A stretch of 38,215 nucleotides of DNA, taken from the NCBI GenBank assembly GCA_030646755.1, contig JAUSKU010000024.1, positions 1-38,215 on the forward strand, in the 5' to 3' direction. The stretch is from Deltaproteobacteria bacterium. GTDB lineage: Bacteria; Desulfobacterota; JAENJC01. The notes below the pieces were generated by a model. It was not told where the DNA came from, did no database searches, and saw only the letters and a list, made by a program, of their open reading frames with translations. This document shows positions 1 through 9,786 of the stretch, in pieces (position 1 is the stretch's first letter; every line of letters starts with the position of its first letter). The translations under genes were made by a program, and so were the position numbers.

Positions 1-49
1 CCTTTTACGGCCCTTTGGGGCCAATGATGTTCACTTAGGCGTATAATAC

Positions 50-142
50 GTTCCCCCTCCCCTCAATCCCCTCCCGCCAGGGGAGGGGAGATTTATTAGA
101 GTTCCCTCCCCCTTGACGGGGGAGGGTTAGGGTGGGGGTGAA
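50..142. repeat. C/G-rich bipartite palindromic dispersed repeat
   Basis: Two hairpin-forming C-then-G-rich blocks lie side by side (about 52-89 and 98-140) between the window start and the first CheW gene. The same two-block arrangement, including the AGAGTT-type linker and the GGGTGAAC-type end, recurs at 12952-13062 inside a coding region. No gene is seen in bases 1-201; apart from this repeat I see only short AT-rich sequence there. Confidence 0.75.
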
Positions 143-201
143 CTAACTAATAACACCTATCTGAACAGTATTGCCTTTAGGGCACAGATATATGGAGATG
201 T

Positions 202-651
202 ATGGCTGATGAATCATCCCTGATGCTCTTCTCCGTCCGGGAATTCATATATGCCTTGGAGATCGGCACTCTCCTGGAGGTCGCTCAGGTTCCTGCGGAA
301 AGGGTATATTCAGAGGAAGAGGGACCATTCAGATATAAATTAGATTTTAGAGGTACGCGGATTCCTCTACTGGACCTGGCGGAACGCAGCGGGATGCCGC
401 CTTTTCCCATGACAGGCACATTGCAGCTTCTTGTTGTTGAAGCCGATCATAGACCCTTTGCATTGTTGATAACCAGGATATTGGAAGTCGCCAAAGGGAA
501 GGGGACTGTATACAGGTTCCCATCGATGTTTAGAACCGGGCATAACAGGTATATAGAGGCTGTATACAGGCTTGACAATAAGATGTCCTTTGTTCTCAAC
601 CCTAAAGGAATTTTAAGGGATAACGAAATTGCTGCAATGAGGTCTGCTTGA
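202..651 (+). CDS. CheW-like signal coupling protein, first copy
   Basis: 149 aa. The protein has the CheW pattern: an N-terminal strand 'LMLFSVREFIYALEI', then a hydrophobic strand with 'IPLLDL' near residue 55, and a later 'FALLITRILEV' strand. CheW proteins couple chemoreceptors to the histidine kinase CheA. The ATG follows a GGAG at 194-197. The reading frame ends exactly where the second CheW-like frame begins, which suggests translational coupling. A receiver-domain gene follows, so the three probably form one signalling operon whose CheA and receptor genes are elsewhere. The sequence is diverged, so its role could be in motility, pilus control or another CheA-linked pathway. Confidence 0.75.
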   Translation: MADESSLMLFSVREFIYALEIGTLLEVAQVPAERVYSEEEGPFRYKLDFRGTRIPLLDLAERSGMPPFPMTGTLQLLVVEADHRPFALLITRILEVAKGKGTVYRFPSMFRTGHNRYIEAVYRLDNKMSFVLNPKGILRDNEIAAMRSA

Positions 652-1068
652 TTGATTGAAAATAGTAGCGACCTGATAATGATCTTTGAGAATAGCGGTA
701 AGACCTTTGGTCTTGAGTTGGACCATGTTGAGAGGGTAATAGAAAAAATCGCCTTGACCCCCGTACCTATGGCTCCACCGGCGGCAAAAGGCATTGTTTT
801 TTACAGGGATGGTCTTCTCCCTGTCCTTAACCTCCTCAAACTTTTGAACATCGACGGTAAAGAGGAAGGGGAACTCTTGGTGATAGTCAGGGGCGTTTCA
901 GAGGATTTCGGGGTATTTTCAGATCTAATTTATGGCATAATCCCAGCTGACCTATTAGAGCTGGAAGATATACCTTTTGAAAAAAGAGAAAATGGTTACA
1001 TTCAGGGAACCGGTGAATACAACGGTATAGAATTTTCTCTTCTTGATTTTAAAACATTAGAAATATAA
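652..1068 (+). CDS. CheW-like signal coupling protein, second copy
   Basis: 138 aa starting at TTG directly after the TGA of the upstream gene. An internal ATG at 679 is a possible alternative start. It has a recognisable CheW core: 'FGLELDHVERVI' near the N terminus, 'YRDGLLPVLNLLKLL' in the middle and 'FGVFSDLIYGII' later, matching the alternating beta-barrel strands of CheW domains. Two adjacent, dissimilar CheW-like genes suggest a split scaffold in which each binds a different receptor or kinase partner; that is inference. The gene ends 35 bp before the receiver-domain gene and shares its direction. Confidence 0.75.
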   Translation: MIENSSDLIMIFENSGKTFGLELDHVERVIEKIALTPVPMAPPAAKGIVFYRDGLLPVLNLLKLLNIDGKEEGELLVIVRGVSEDFGVFSDLIYGIIPADLLELEDIPFEKRENGYIQGTGEYNGIEFSLLDFKTLEI

Positions 1069-1103
1069 AAAGTGGATTAAGGCAGGGGATTAAGGAGGTA
1101 CAG

Positions 1104-2477
1104 ATGCCCAGACAGATATTGCTTGCTGACGACAGCATAACGATACAGAAGGTCATTGCCCTGACCTTTGCCGGAGAAGATTATAAGATAACCGCCGTCG
1201 ATAACGGCTCTGATGCCATAGTTAAGGCAATGGAGATAAGGCCGGACATAATCCTTGCAGATGTCGTTATGCCGCAAAAGAACGGGTATGAGGTATGCGA
1301 GGCCATAAAGAATGATCCTCAACTGAAGGCCATTCCTGTCCTCCTCCTTGCAGGCACCTTCGAGCCTTTTGATGAAGACCTGGCAAAGAAGGCCGGTGCT
1401 GATGGGTATATAATAAAACCTTTTGAATCCCAGGCACTGATTCAGAAGGTAAAAGAGCTTATAAGCGCAAGACCTGCAATGCCCTCCGCTGCAGAAGCCA
1501 GAGTTGTGACTCCTGCTGCACCTATTGCACCGCCCAAACCGTTTGCTCCTGCACCAGTTGCTGTGACAGCGGCGCCACCGGTTGTCCAGCCTATCCCGGC
1601 ACCGGCCGTTATCCCGGTTATTTCTGCACCTCCCAAGCCTCCGGCGCCGCCTGTGGCCGTCCCGGCCCCCACAGTTGAAGAAGACTTCTGGGGGACCATG
1701 ATGGAGGAGGCTGTAGAAAAAGGGGCCCCGAAAGAGGTGGCTCCTGCCGAATCTGCTGAGGAAGAGGTTCCAGCGGAAGACGTATGGGAAATGGGTGAAT
1801 CTGAAGAGGCCGCTCCTGCTGCCGAAGCCGGGGAAGAAGAGCTCTGGGACTCTTTTGCCTTTGAGGAGGCTGAAGAGAAAGAGGTCGAAGAGGTCATGGA
1901 GGCACCCCTTATTGAAGAGGCTGCTTCTGTTGAAGAGGAGTTAGGTTTTGCAGCAGAAGAGATACCGTTAGGCGGGGAACTTGCTCCAGCGGAGGAAGTG
2001 CCGGAAGAAGAGTTTATTTTTGAAACCGAAGAGGAAGAGGTGGCTGAAGTAGCGCCTGTTGAGGAGGTTTCAGAATTTGAATTAGAGGAGGTTTCTCTTG
2101 AACCTGCGGAAGAACCGCTTGAGATAGTAACAGAAGAGTCTATTGCGGCTCCAGAGGAGTTTACTTTCGAAGAAGAGGTCCCTGTAGCCCCTGTTGTGCC
2201 TGAGGTCCAGATTGAACCCCAGCCTGAGATCGTTCAAGGTTATGAACAGACCTTTGAACCTGAGGCCTTTAGCCGAGAGGTCTCGGCTGCGCCTCCTACA
2301 CCCGAGCCTATACCTTCACCTCCATCTGCTCCTGCTTCTATGTCTGAGGAACAGCTGAGGGTTGCGCTTAGCCAGGTATCCAGGGAGGTCATTGAAAAGA
2401 TTGTATGGGAGGTTGTCCCTGATCTTGCAGAGATGCTTATCAAGGAAGAGATCAAGAGGCTTCAGAAAAAACAATAA
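1104..2477 (+). CDS. Receiver-domain response regulator with long acidic Ala/Pro/Glu linker
   Basis: 457 aa, with AAGGAGG five bases before the ATG. Residues 1-120 are a receiver domain: acidic pocket D9/D10, phosphoacceptor D53 in 'ILADVVMP', and K105 in 'YIIKPF'. At the position where receivers normally have Ser/Thr, this protein has Ala83 (context LLLAGTFEPFDE). Residues about 125-400 are a low-complexity stretch, first Ala/Pro-rich, then strongly acidic with Glu-Glu runs. The last 45 residues form a predicted helix containing 'VIEKIVWEVVPDLAEMLI', an end I associate from general knowledge with long receiver proteins of Geobacter- and Myxococcus-type bacteria. No output enzyme or DNA-binding domain is visible, so it may work as a protein-interaction or polar-localisation factor for the CheW pair upstream. 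Confidence 0.8.
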   Translation: MPRQILLADDSITIQKVIALTFAGEDYKITAVDNGSDAIVKAMEIRPDIILADVVMPQKNGYEVCEAIKNDPQLKAIPVLLLAGTFEPFDEDLAKKAGADGYIIKPFESQALIQKVKELISARPAMPSAAEARVVTPAAPIAPPKPFAPAPVAVTAAPPVVQPIPAPAVIPVISAPPKPPAPPVAVPAPTVEEDFWGTMMEEAVEKGAPKEVAPAESAEEEVPAEDVWEMGESEEAAPAAEAGEEELWDSFAFEEAEEKEVEEVMEAPLIEEAASVEEELGFAAEEIPLGGELAPAEEVPEEEFIFETEEEEVAEVAPVEEVSEFELEEVSLEPAEEPLEIVTEESIAAPEEFTFEEEVPVAPVVPEVQIEPQPEIVQGYEQTFEPEAFSREVSAAPPTPEPIPSPPSAPASMSEEQLRVALSQVSREVIEKIVWEVVPDLAEMLIKEEIKRLQKKQ

Positions 2478-2501
2478 AAGACAGGTAAAGGGAAAGGTAG
2501 A

Positions 2502-2542
2502 GGTAAAGGAATAAAGTTTTTTCTTTGCCTTTACCTTTTTTT
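2502..2542 (+). terminator. Intrinsic terminator after the CheW/receiver operon
   Basis: GGTAAAGG (2502-2509) pairs with CCTTTACC (2528-2535) and is followed by seven Ts. It lies between the receiver gene and valS, so valS should have its own promoter, although I could not recognise a clear one. Confidence 0.7.
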
Positions 2543-2563
2543 ATATTTTAAATTAGAGGAATC

Positions 2564-5452
2564 ATGGAACTGGATAAGGTCTACGAACCAAAGAGTGTTG
2601 AGGAGAAATGGTATAACGTCTGGGAAGGGAAGGGTTACTTCAGGGCAAACAATAAGTCCCAGGAACCTCCTTACTCCATTGTAATCCCCCCGCCTAACGT
2701 CACAGGCTCCCTCCATATGGGACATGCCCTGAACAATACATTGCAGGACATCCTTGCCCGCTATAAGAGGATGCAGGGTTATGACGTCCTCTGGCTTCCA
2801 GGGATGGACCACGCCGGCATTGCCACTCAGAACGTCGTAGAGAAGATGCTTCACAAGGAAGGACTCTCAAGGGATGACATAGGAAGGGATGCCTTTATCG
2901 AGCGCGTATGGAAGTGGAAGGAGGAGTCCGGCGGCTCGATAATCAACCAGCTCAAACGCCTCGGTTCCTCCTGCGACTGGTCAAGGGAAAGATTCACCAT
3001 GGATGAGGGGCTTTCAAAGGCCGTAAGGGAGGTCTTTGTAAGGCTTTATGAAGAAGGGTTGATATACAGGGATGAGAGGCTCATAAACTGGTGTCCTCGG
3101 TGCCTGACTGCCCTTTCCGATATAGAGGTGGAGCATGAGGATACTGACGGGACTCTGTTTTATATTAAATATCCGGTCTATAACCCCCCTCAATCCCCCC
3201 TTAATTTAAGAGGGGACGAAAAGGAGGCAATAGAATATCTGATCGTTGCCACCACAAGACCGGAGACGATGCTGGGAGATACTGCTGTGGCAGTCCATCC
3301 CGAGGATGAAAGGTTTAGTCATCTTATCGGGAAAGAGGTGATTCTACCCCTTACAGGCCGCAGGATACCGATCATAGCAGATACAATGGTTGACAGGGAG
3401 TTCGGCACCGGGGCGGTCAAGATAACCCCTGCCCATGACTTCAACGACTTCGAGGCGGGGAACAGGCACAACCTCCAGCGTATTAACATATTAAACGACA
3501 GGGCTCACATGAAGGATGTTATTCCTGATATTGATGCCGATATCCTTGGCGAGATCAGGGACCTTCACGCCCATAAGGCAAGGGAAAAGGTTGTCCATAT
3601 ACTTAGAGAAAGAGGTTTTCTCACAAAACATGAACCCCACAAACATGCCGTCGGCAAATGTTACAGATGCAGGACCGTTGTGGAACCTTATCTTTCCCCC
3701 CAGTGGTATGTAAAGGTAAAGCCTCTGGCGGAGACGGCAATGACGGCCGTAGAGGATGGGAGAACAAGGTTTGTTCCGAAGAACTGGGAGAACACATACT
3801 TTGAATGGATGAGGAACATAAAGGACTGGTGCATATCACGCCAGATATGGTGGGGGCACCAGATACCTGCTTGGTATTGCGTTGACTGTAACAAGATCGA
3901 ATTTGTGAAAAAGACAGATGTAGTGGCTGGGCTTGCCCCTGCCCAGTTTGGAGAAAAGGGCGCTGTCCCTTCTTACAACAACGTCCAGAAGAAGGAACTT
4001 ATCCCTATTGTTTCACGGACCACCCCCGAAAATTGCCCCCAATGCGGTTCTTCAAGGCTTATTCAGGATGAGGACGTCCTCGATACATGGTTTTCTTCGG
4101 CCCTCTGGCCTTTTTCAACTATGGGTTGGCCCGACAGGACCGATGACGTGCGGCGTTACTATCCAACTTCGGCCCTTGTTACCGGTTTTGACATCATCTT
4201 CTTCTGGGTGGCAAGGATGATGATGATGGGTCTCAAGTTCATGGGAGATGTCCCTTTCAGAAACGTTTACATCCATGCCCTCGTCAGAGACGCCCAGGGG
4301 CAGAAGATGTCCAAATCCAAGGGTAACGTCATAGACCCACTTGTGATAATGGATAAGTATGGGACAGATGCCTTGAGATTCACCCTGGCTGCCATGGCGG
4401 CCCAGGGAAGGGATGTAAAGCTCAACGAGGAGAGGATAGAGGGTTACAGGAACTTTGCCAACAAGATATGGAATGCAGCCAGATTTTCCATGATGAACCT
4501 GAACGACTATAACCCTGAAGAGATTGAGCCCTCAAAGTTGTCTTATTCCCTGGCTGACCGCTGGATCGTCATCAGGACCAACGCCGCCATAAAGGAGGTA
4601 CTGGAGTCCCTGGAGTCTTACAGGTTCAACGACGCTGCAAATGCAATATACCACTTTGTCTGGCACGAGCTGTGCGACTGGTACATTGAACTGGCAAAGC
4701 CGGTGCTGCAAGGGAAAATAGGCGGAGAGGCAGAGAGGAGGGCGGCCCAGCATGTACTCTTCCGTTCAATGGAGACCTCATTAAGGCTCCTGCACCCGTT
4801 TATGCCTTTTATAACAGAGGAGATATGGCAGACCCTCACTCAGGAAGGACGGCTGTCTGGTGGGAAGATAGACAGGAAGACCGGGTTTCTCGATGATGAC
4901 GCCGTAAGCCCTGCCAGCATAATGATGGCTGACTATCCGATGTACAGCGACCTCCTGAAGGATGCAACAGTTGAGAAGTCTATGGAGCTTGTAATAGAGG
5001 CTACAAAGGCGGTGAGGAACCTGAGGGCGGAACTGAACGTACCGCCGTCTGCCAGTGTAAGCCTCCTCATATCTACTTCAGATCAGGAGAAAAAGGGGAT
5101 CATTGCCAACAACGAGAACTATTTGAAAAACCTGGCAAAGGTGGCCAAGCTGACCTTTCTCGGAGAGGATGATAAACCTAAAGGAGCCGCCACTGCGGTA
5201 GTGGCTGATATGGAGTTTTTTGTTTTATTTGAAAAGGCCCCTGCCGCCGCAAAAGAAGAGGCAGAGAGGCTAAAGAAAGAAATGGTGAAAGTTGAAGGGG
5301 ATTTAACCAAAGTACAAGGGAAGTTGAACAACCCTGAGTTTGTGAATAAGGCGCCCCAGGCGGTGATTGACAAAGAAAAGGGGAAAGAGGCCGAGCTTCT
5401 GGCAACCAAGAAGAAGGTGGAAGAAGGGATAAAGAGGGCAGAAGAGGGATAG
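2564..5452 (+). CDS. valS: Valyl-tRNA synthetase
   Basis: 962 aa class I aminoacyl-tRNA synthetase that charges tRNA-Val in the cytoplasm. The HIGH-type motif 'NVTGSLHMGHA' is near residue 50 and 'KMSKSKG' near residue 581. The editing (CP1) domain with 'ATTRPETMLGDTAVAVHP' lies between, and the usual C-terminal coiled coil rich in Lys/Glu closes the protein. GAGG precedes the ATG. Oddly, residues about 206-221 ('YNPPQSPLNLRGDE' region) are encoded by a copy of a dispersed genomic repeat (3178-3226), inserted in frame just before the editing-domain strand 'IEYLIVATTRPE'. The insertion sits in a surface-loop position of the family, so the enzyme is probably functional. aspS follows 44 bp downstream in the same direction. 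Confidence 0.97.
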   Translation: MELDKVYEPKSVEEKWYNVWEGKGYFRANNKSQEPPYSIVIPPPNVTGSLHMGHALNNTLQDILARYKRMQGYDVLWLPGMDHAGIATQNVVEKMLHKEGLSRDDIGRDAFIERVWKWKEESGGSIINQLKRLGSSCDWSRERFTMDEGLSKAVREVFVRLYEEGLIYRDERLINWCPRCLTALSDIEVEHEDTDGTLFYIKYPVYNPPQSPLNLRGDEKEAIEYLIVATTRPETMLGDTAVAVHPEDERFSHLIGKEVILPLTGRRIPIIADTMVDREFGTGAVKITPAHDFNDFEAGNRHNLQRINILNDRAHMKDVIPDIDADILGEIRDLHAHKAREKVVHILRERGFLTKHEPHKHAVGKCYRCRTVVEPYLSPQWYVKVKPLAETAMTAVEDGRTRFVPKNWENTYFEWMRNIKDWCISRQIWWGHQIPAWYCVDCNKIEFVKKTDVVAGLAPAQFGEKGAVPSYNNVQKKELIPIVSRTTPENCPQCGSSRLIQDEDVLDTWFSSALWPFSTMGWPDRTDDVRRYYPTSALVTGFDIIFFWVARMMMMGLKFMGDVPFRNVYIHALVRDAQGQKMSKSKGNVIDPLVIMDKYGTDALRFTLAAMAAQGRDVKLNEERIEGYRNFANKIWNAARFSMMNLNDYNPEEIEPSKLSYSLADRWIVIRTNAAIKEVLESLESYRFNDAANAIYHFVWHELCDWYIELAKPVLQGKIGGEAERRAAQHVLFRSMETSLRLLHPFMPFITEEIWQTLTQEGRLSGGKIDRKTGFLDDDAVSPASIMMADYPMYSDLLKDATVEKSMELVIEATKAVRNLRAELNVPPSASVSLLISTSDQEKKGIIANNENYLKNLAKVAKLTFLGEDDKPKGAATAVVADMEFFVLFEKAPAAAKEEAERLKKEMVKVEGDLTKVQGKLNNPEFVNKAPQAVIDKEKGKEAELLATKKKVEEGIKRAEEG
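3178..3226. repeat. Dispersed palindromic repeat inserted in frame in valS
   Basis: A block of the form CCCCCCTCAATCCCCCC, then TTAATTTAAG, then AGGGGAC, typical of intergenic C-rich repeats, is read through in frame as a peptide with 'PPQSPLNLRGD'. Family members of valS normally have only a short loop here. No frameshift or stop results. Confidence 0.75.
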
Positions 5453-5496
5453 GGAAGCTGAATTTATAAAGTCTCATAAACACTTGGAGGTATATC

Positions 5497-7281
5497 TTGG
5501 CAGAATCTTTGGAAGGCTGGAAGAGGAGCAATAACTGTAGCGAGCTTACCGCTTCAGACACGGGAAGCGAAGTGACCCTGATGGGTTGGGTCCAGAGAAG
5601 GAGGGACCACGGAGGGCTTATATTTATAGACCTGCGGGACAGGGAGGGACTGACGCAAGTTGTTTTCAACCCTGAGTCCGACCCCTCTTCCCATGCCAAA
5701 GCCCATTCCTTAAGAAGTGAGTATGTTATAGCCGTTAAGGGAAACGTCTCCAGAAGGCCGGAGGGAACTGTAAACCCGAATCTGAAGACAGGTAAGATAG
5801 AGGTAATCGCCAGTTCACTGAAGGTGCTGAATGAAAGCAAGACTCCTCCATTCACCATAGAAGATGACCTCGATACGGCAGAGACGCTCAGATTGCGGTA
5901 CCGTTATCTTGACCTTAGGAGACCGATAATCCAGAGGAATATTGTCCTTCGGCACACTGTTGCGCAGAAGGTAAGGTCGTTTCTGAATGAAAGGGGCTTT
6001 CTGGAGATAGAGACCCCTATGCTGACCAAGAGCACCCCGGAAGGCGCCAGGGACTTTCTTGTGCCAAGCAGGATGAATCCTGGAAGCTTCTATGCGCTTC
6101 CCCAGTCTCCTCAGCTTTTCAAGCAGATACTTATGGTATCAGGTTTTGACAGGTATTATCAGATTGTAAGGTGTTTCAGGGACGAAGACCTCCGGGCAGA
6201 CAGGCAGCCGGAGTTTACCCAGATAGATATAGAGATGTCCTTTATAGACAGGGAGGACATCATGAACCTCATGGAAGAGATGATCAGCGATGTAATTCAC
6301 GAGGCCAAGGGGGTAAGGCCAAACAGGCCTTATCCAAGGCTGACTTACAAGGAGGCGATAGACAGGTTCGGACTCGATGCCCCTGATGTAAGATTCGGGA
6401 TGGAGTTAACCGATATCTCTGATGTTGTAAAGAACTCCTCTTTCAAAGTGTTTGCCGACCCCATTTCAAAGGGCGGAGTTGCAAAGGTCATAAACGTCAA
6501 AAACGGTGCAACCATGTCAAGGGCAGAGATAGACGCCCTTACAGAGTTTGCAAAGTCTTACGGCGCCAAGGGGCTTGCCTGGGTAAAGGTTACGCCGGAA
6601 GGGTGGCAGTCTCCAATTGCCAAGTTCCTTACAGAGGATGAGATCAAGGGAATAAATGATAAGTCCGGTGCCGAAATCGGAGACCTCCTTCTGTTTGCTG
6701 CCGATACATACAGGGTTGCCAATACATTCCTCGGAAGGTTAAGGGTTCACCTTGGTCATAAACTGGGGTTGATTGATAAGAACGTGTTTAGCTTTGTATG
6801 GGTCACAGACTTTCCATTGTTGGAGTTTGATGAAGATGAGAAGAGGTATGTGGCGGTCCATCACCCCTTTACCGCTCCGATGGATGAAGACCTGGAAAGC
6901 CTTAATACCAGGCCTGAGGTCGTCAGAGCAAAGGCATACGACCTGGTACTTAACGGGACGGAGATAGGCGGAGGGAGCATAAGGATCCACCGTCAGGACA
7001 TTCAGTCTCTCATCTTTGAAAAACTTGGGATAAATACAGAGGAGGCCGGGGAGAAGTTCGGATTCCTTCTGGAGGCCCTTGAGTTCGGGGCTCCTCCACA
7101 CGGCGGGATAGCCTTTGGACTGGACAGGCTTATTGCCATCCTGACCGGCTCAGATTCCATAAGGGATGTAATAGCATTCCCAAAGACCCAGAAAGGAACA
7201 TGCCTTATGACCGACGCCCCTTCAAAAGTCGGGAAGAGGCAGCTGGATGAGCTTTCGATAAAGGTGAACGTGATTGAGTAA
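5497..7281 (+). CDS. aspS: Aspartyl-tRNA synthetase, bacterial type
   Basis: 594 aa class IIb synthetase that attaches aspartate to tRNA-Asp. The best start is TTG at 5497, with GGAGG six bases upstream. Order of parts: N-terminal OB-fold anticodon-binding domain (about 15-110, '[15 protein letters not shown]'), class II motif 2 '[16 protein letters not shown]' near 226-241, the bacteria-specific GAD insertion (about 290-420), and motif 3 '[14 protein letters not shown]' near 541-554. The length is normal for bacterial AspRS. Whether it also charges tRNA-Asn cannot be told from the window, as no gatCAB or asnS is present. It is convergent with the membrane synthase-like gene 30 bp downstream. 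Confidence 0.97.
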   Translation: MAESLEGWKRSNNCSELTASDTGSEVTLMGWVQRRRDHGGLIFIDLRDREGLTQVVFNPESDPSSHAKAHSLRSEYVIAVKGNVSRRPEGTVNPNLKTGKIEVIASSLKVLNESKTPPFTIEDDLDTAETLRLRYRYLDLRRPIIQRNIVLRHTVAQKVRSFLNERGFLEIETPMLTKSTPEGARDFLVPSRMNPGSFYALPQSPQLFKQILMVSGFDRYYQIVRCFRDEDLRADRQPEFTQIDIEMSFIDREDIMNLMEEMISDVIHEAKGVRPNRPYPRLTYKEAIDRFGLDAPDVRFGMELTDISDVVKNSSFKVFADPISKGGVAKVINVKNGATMSRAEIDALTEFAKSYGAKGLAWVKVTPEGWQSPIAKFLTEDEIKGINDKSGAEIGDLLLFAADTYRVANTFLGRLRVHLGHKLGLIDKNVFSFVWVTDFPLLEFDEDEKRYVAVHHPFTAPMDEDLESLNTRPEVVRAKAYDLVLNGTEIGGGSIRIHRQDIQSLIFEKLGINTEEAGEKFGFLLEALEFGAPPHGGIAFGLDRLIAILTGSDSIRDVIAFPKTQKGTCLMTDAPSKVGKRQLDELSIKVNVIE

Positions 7282-7286
7282 AGGTT

Positions 7287-7307
7287 AAGAGGCCAAGAGT
7301 CTCTTTT
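7287..7307 (+). terminator. Possible weak terminator after aspS
   Basis: AAGAG (7287-7291) can pair with CTCTT (7301-7305), and the 3' arm runs into a short T run. It is the only terminator-like signal in the 29-bp gap between the convergent genes, and the stem is short. Confidence 0.35.
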
Positions 7308-7310
7308 TGC

Positions 7311-9743
7311 CTACTTCCGCATAACTGCGGAAGAGGACATAATAGCAGAGAGATTTTTACCCGACGTCGATCTATATAAGGTCTTCGGCGTCTCAAACTC
7401 TATAACCGGGTGATCGTCCGTATTGATTTGGGCGTTCTTGCAGAATTTTTCAACTTCTTTATCTCCCATAAGGTGTCTTCCGAAGAGGTCTTCAAGATTA
7501 TTTATCCCCGCCTTTCCAAGTTCTTCCCTGACGCCTTGTATCATAAGGCCATTTGCGGCCCGTGATGCGTCCAGTTCTATCACGCTATCTGAACCGAGGA
7601 CTACCAAATCCTGGGGGGATGATGCCCATACGCTGACATGCGGGAATACAGTGCGGAATGTGTTTAAAAGGGTTTTTAATTCGCTGGTATCAAGAGAATT
7701 AAGCTGGATCCACTGGGACATGATGCCGCCCTGATTTAATCTGCTCCTTGCAATCTTGAAGAACTCAAGGGTAAAGAGATTGGAAACACCGCTTATCCAG
7801 GGGTTCGATGGCTCGCTTATTATGATGTCATGTAGCGTCTCATCGTATGTCAGGTGATTCCTTGCATCATCTATAATAAGGTTTACCCTCTTGTCCTTTA
7901 AGGCGTTATGATTGAACTGGGAAAAGTATTTGTTGGCCTTTACCACTTCAGGGAGGAGCTCGATACAGTCTATTCTGTTTACCGGAAACAGGGTAATGGT
8001 CCCGGTAGATATCCCGCTCCCGAGACCTATAATCTCCACCGATTTTGGGTGGGGATGGACAAGAAGGGGGAGGGCCGAGACCATTATCTGGGGAGGGATA
8101 TCAACCGTAGATGTGCCTCCGTCGGTTTTACCGTTTATCTGTATTGAAAGATGCTCATGTGCCTCTGTTACAGCAACCGTTCCCCCAACGCCCTCTTCGT
8201 AATAAAGTAGTTTTGTTTCGTCGGAAAACCTGTTCAGATTAGCCATGTGGGTCTCTGCCGCCCCTTCGAAGATATCGGCATTAAAGAAAACCCCAAGGTT
8301 TAAGAGCCTGACATTCCAAGTCGGCATAATCAGCAATGAAAGAAGATAGAAGGCAACGGAGATAGAGACTGCAACTGCTTTAATATGGTATTTAACGGTT
8401 TCTGACTGTATGACAAGAATGATTGATGCGGCCAGGTTCAGCCCTGAAATGGCGATGATGGTCTTTTGTACTCCTATTAATGGAATGAAGTAGAAACCGG
8501 TAAGGAAGGCTCCAAATATACATCCGAGGGTGTTAACAGCATAAAGCCTTCCTGTCCCTTCACCCAGGATGTCGGTTTTGTTGGCATATATCCTTATGGC
8601 AATTGGAAAAGTGATACCCATAAGAAGGGTAGGGATGAGGATCGCGCTTGATGCTATGATAAAATCTATCAAGGCCACCCCAATGAAGGTTCCGGAGAGG
8701 CCTCGGAATAATGTAATAAAGAGTGCAGGTAGAGAATCCATCATAGGAAGGGAAAGGATGACTGTGAGGAAAAGGATCCCCTGAACTATTCCCAGGAGAA
8801 GGGGCTTATCCTTGACCTTGTCTATCTGCTTCACAAAAAGCAGGCTCCCTATCGCTATCCCGGCAAGGAACGTGGTCAAAATAGCGGAGAATGCATAGAC
8901 CGAGTTTCCTATAACCATTGTCAGGAGCCTCGTCCATGCTATCTGGTATGCCATTGCCGAGAACCCTGAAAGACAGAGCACAGCGAAGATCGACCATGCC
9001 ATAATGGGACTGACAGCATGGTTCTCAGTGTAGATGCAATAATTTGGGTGCAGATTGTTGTTTTCGGATATAGATGGTACTCCGGCGGCTGAAATAGATG
9101 CCGAAGTGATGTGAATCCTCCTTATTGAATAAGCGGCCACAGCCATCGCAATATTGATGGATACTGCAAGGAAGATGGTCATGCGTATGCCTAATGTTGG
9201 CAGAAGTAAAAAACCGGTTAGAAACGCCCCAAGAACGGCGCCAAATGTATTTGTAGCATAGACAAGGCTCGATCCCTCTCCTATATAATTGCGGGATGAT
9301 ATGTAAGATTTGATCATGAGAGGATATGTTGCTCCCATAAAAGTGGAAGGGACAGCAATCAGTAGGAATTCAAGAATATATGACTTCCCATGAAATAAAA
9401 ATGACAGACCTGTTCTAGTTAGATATCCGTGAAGGGCTTGATGAATATCGGGAAGGGCAATAATTGTGAAATAAAAGAAAAGGCTGGCGATTCCTATGCA
9501 AAACTCCGTTACAGAATAGAGAAGTAATGCAGTGTCTCTGCTCCTATCAGCCCATTTACCTATTAGATAGCTCCCCAGAGCAAGTCCGAACATAAAGGCT
9601 GTTACTACAGCACTGACCGCTTCAACTGTAGAGCCGAATGCGACGGAGAGGATCCTGGTCCAGATTACTTCATAGACAAGGGCGGAAAAGCCGGAGAGAA
9701 AGAATATAGGCAGCAGTAATATCTTTTGCCTTGGTATATCCAT
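7311..9743 (-). CDS. Fused multi-pass membrane / spermidine synthase-like protein
   Basis: 810 aa from ATG 9743, chosen because AAGGA stands just upstream; the frame is open to 9833 but that extension is unlikely. The N-terminal half has about a dozen membrane segments arranged as two related blocks, each beginning 'LSGFSA-(L/M)-(V/A)-Y-(E/Q)-(V/I)-(I/A)-WTR' (about residues 15 and 270). The C-terminal third (from about 545) is a spermidine-synthase-like Rossmann domain with a SAM/dcSAM-binding loop 'GLGSGIS', an acidic 'CIELLPEV' and the catalytic-region sequence 'IIISEPSNPWISG'. Such fusions are widespread, but their substrate is mostly unknown. It could make or move a polyamine-like compound. 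A second, diverged member lies at 11859-14104. Confidence 0.85.
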   Translation of the reverse strand: MDIPRQKILLLPIFFLSGFSALVYEVIWTRILSVAFGSTVEAVSAVVTAFMFGLALGSYLIGKWADRSRDTALLLYSVTEFCIGIASLFFYFTIIALPDIHQALHGYLTRTGLSFLFHGKSYILEFLLIAVPSTFMGATYPLMIKSYISSRNYIGEGSSLVYATNTFGAVLGAFLTGFLLLPTLGIRMTIFLAVSINIAMAVAAYSIRRIHITSASISAAGVPSISENNNLHPNYCIYTENHAVSPIMAWSIFAVLCLSGFSAMAYQIAWTRLLTMVIGNSVYAFSAILTTFLAGIAIGSLLFVKQIDKVKDKPLLLGIVQGILFLTVILSLPMMDSLPALFITLFRGLSGTFIGVALIDFIIASSAILIPTLLMGITFPIAIRIYANKTDILGEGTGRLYAVNTLGCIFGAFLTGFYFIPLIGVQKTIIAISGLNLAASIILVIQSETVKYHIKAVAVSISVAFYLLSLLIMPTWNVRLLNLGVFFNADIFEGAAETHMANLNRFSDETKLLYYEEGVGGTVAVTEAHEHLSIQINGKTDGGTSTVDIPPQIMVSALPLLVHPHPKSVEIIGLGSGISTGTITLFPVNRIDCIELLPEVVKANKYFSQFNHNALKDKRVNLIIDDARNHLTYDETLHDIIISEPSNPWISGVSNLFTLEFFKIARSRLNQGGIMSQWIQLNSLDTSELKTLLNTFRTVFPHVSVWASSPQDLVVLGSDSVIELDASRAANGLMIQGVREELGKAGINNLEDLFGRHLMGDKEVEKFCKNAQINTDDHPVIEFETPKTLYRSTSGKNLSAIMSSSAVMRK

Positions 9744-9786
9744 TTTTCCATCCTTCTGTAGGTGGGACTGCCAAAAATTCCTAATT

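Noticed and set aside
1442..1897. Ser/Ala-rich minus-strand ORF
   Set aside because: It is the reverse-strand image of the low-complexity Glu/Ala/Pro linker of the receiver protein.
5178..5858. 226-codon minus-strand ORF across the valS-aspS junction
   Set aside because: It lies opposite two clear synthetase genes and has a low-complexity Ser/Leu/Pro composition.
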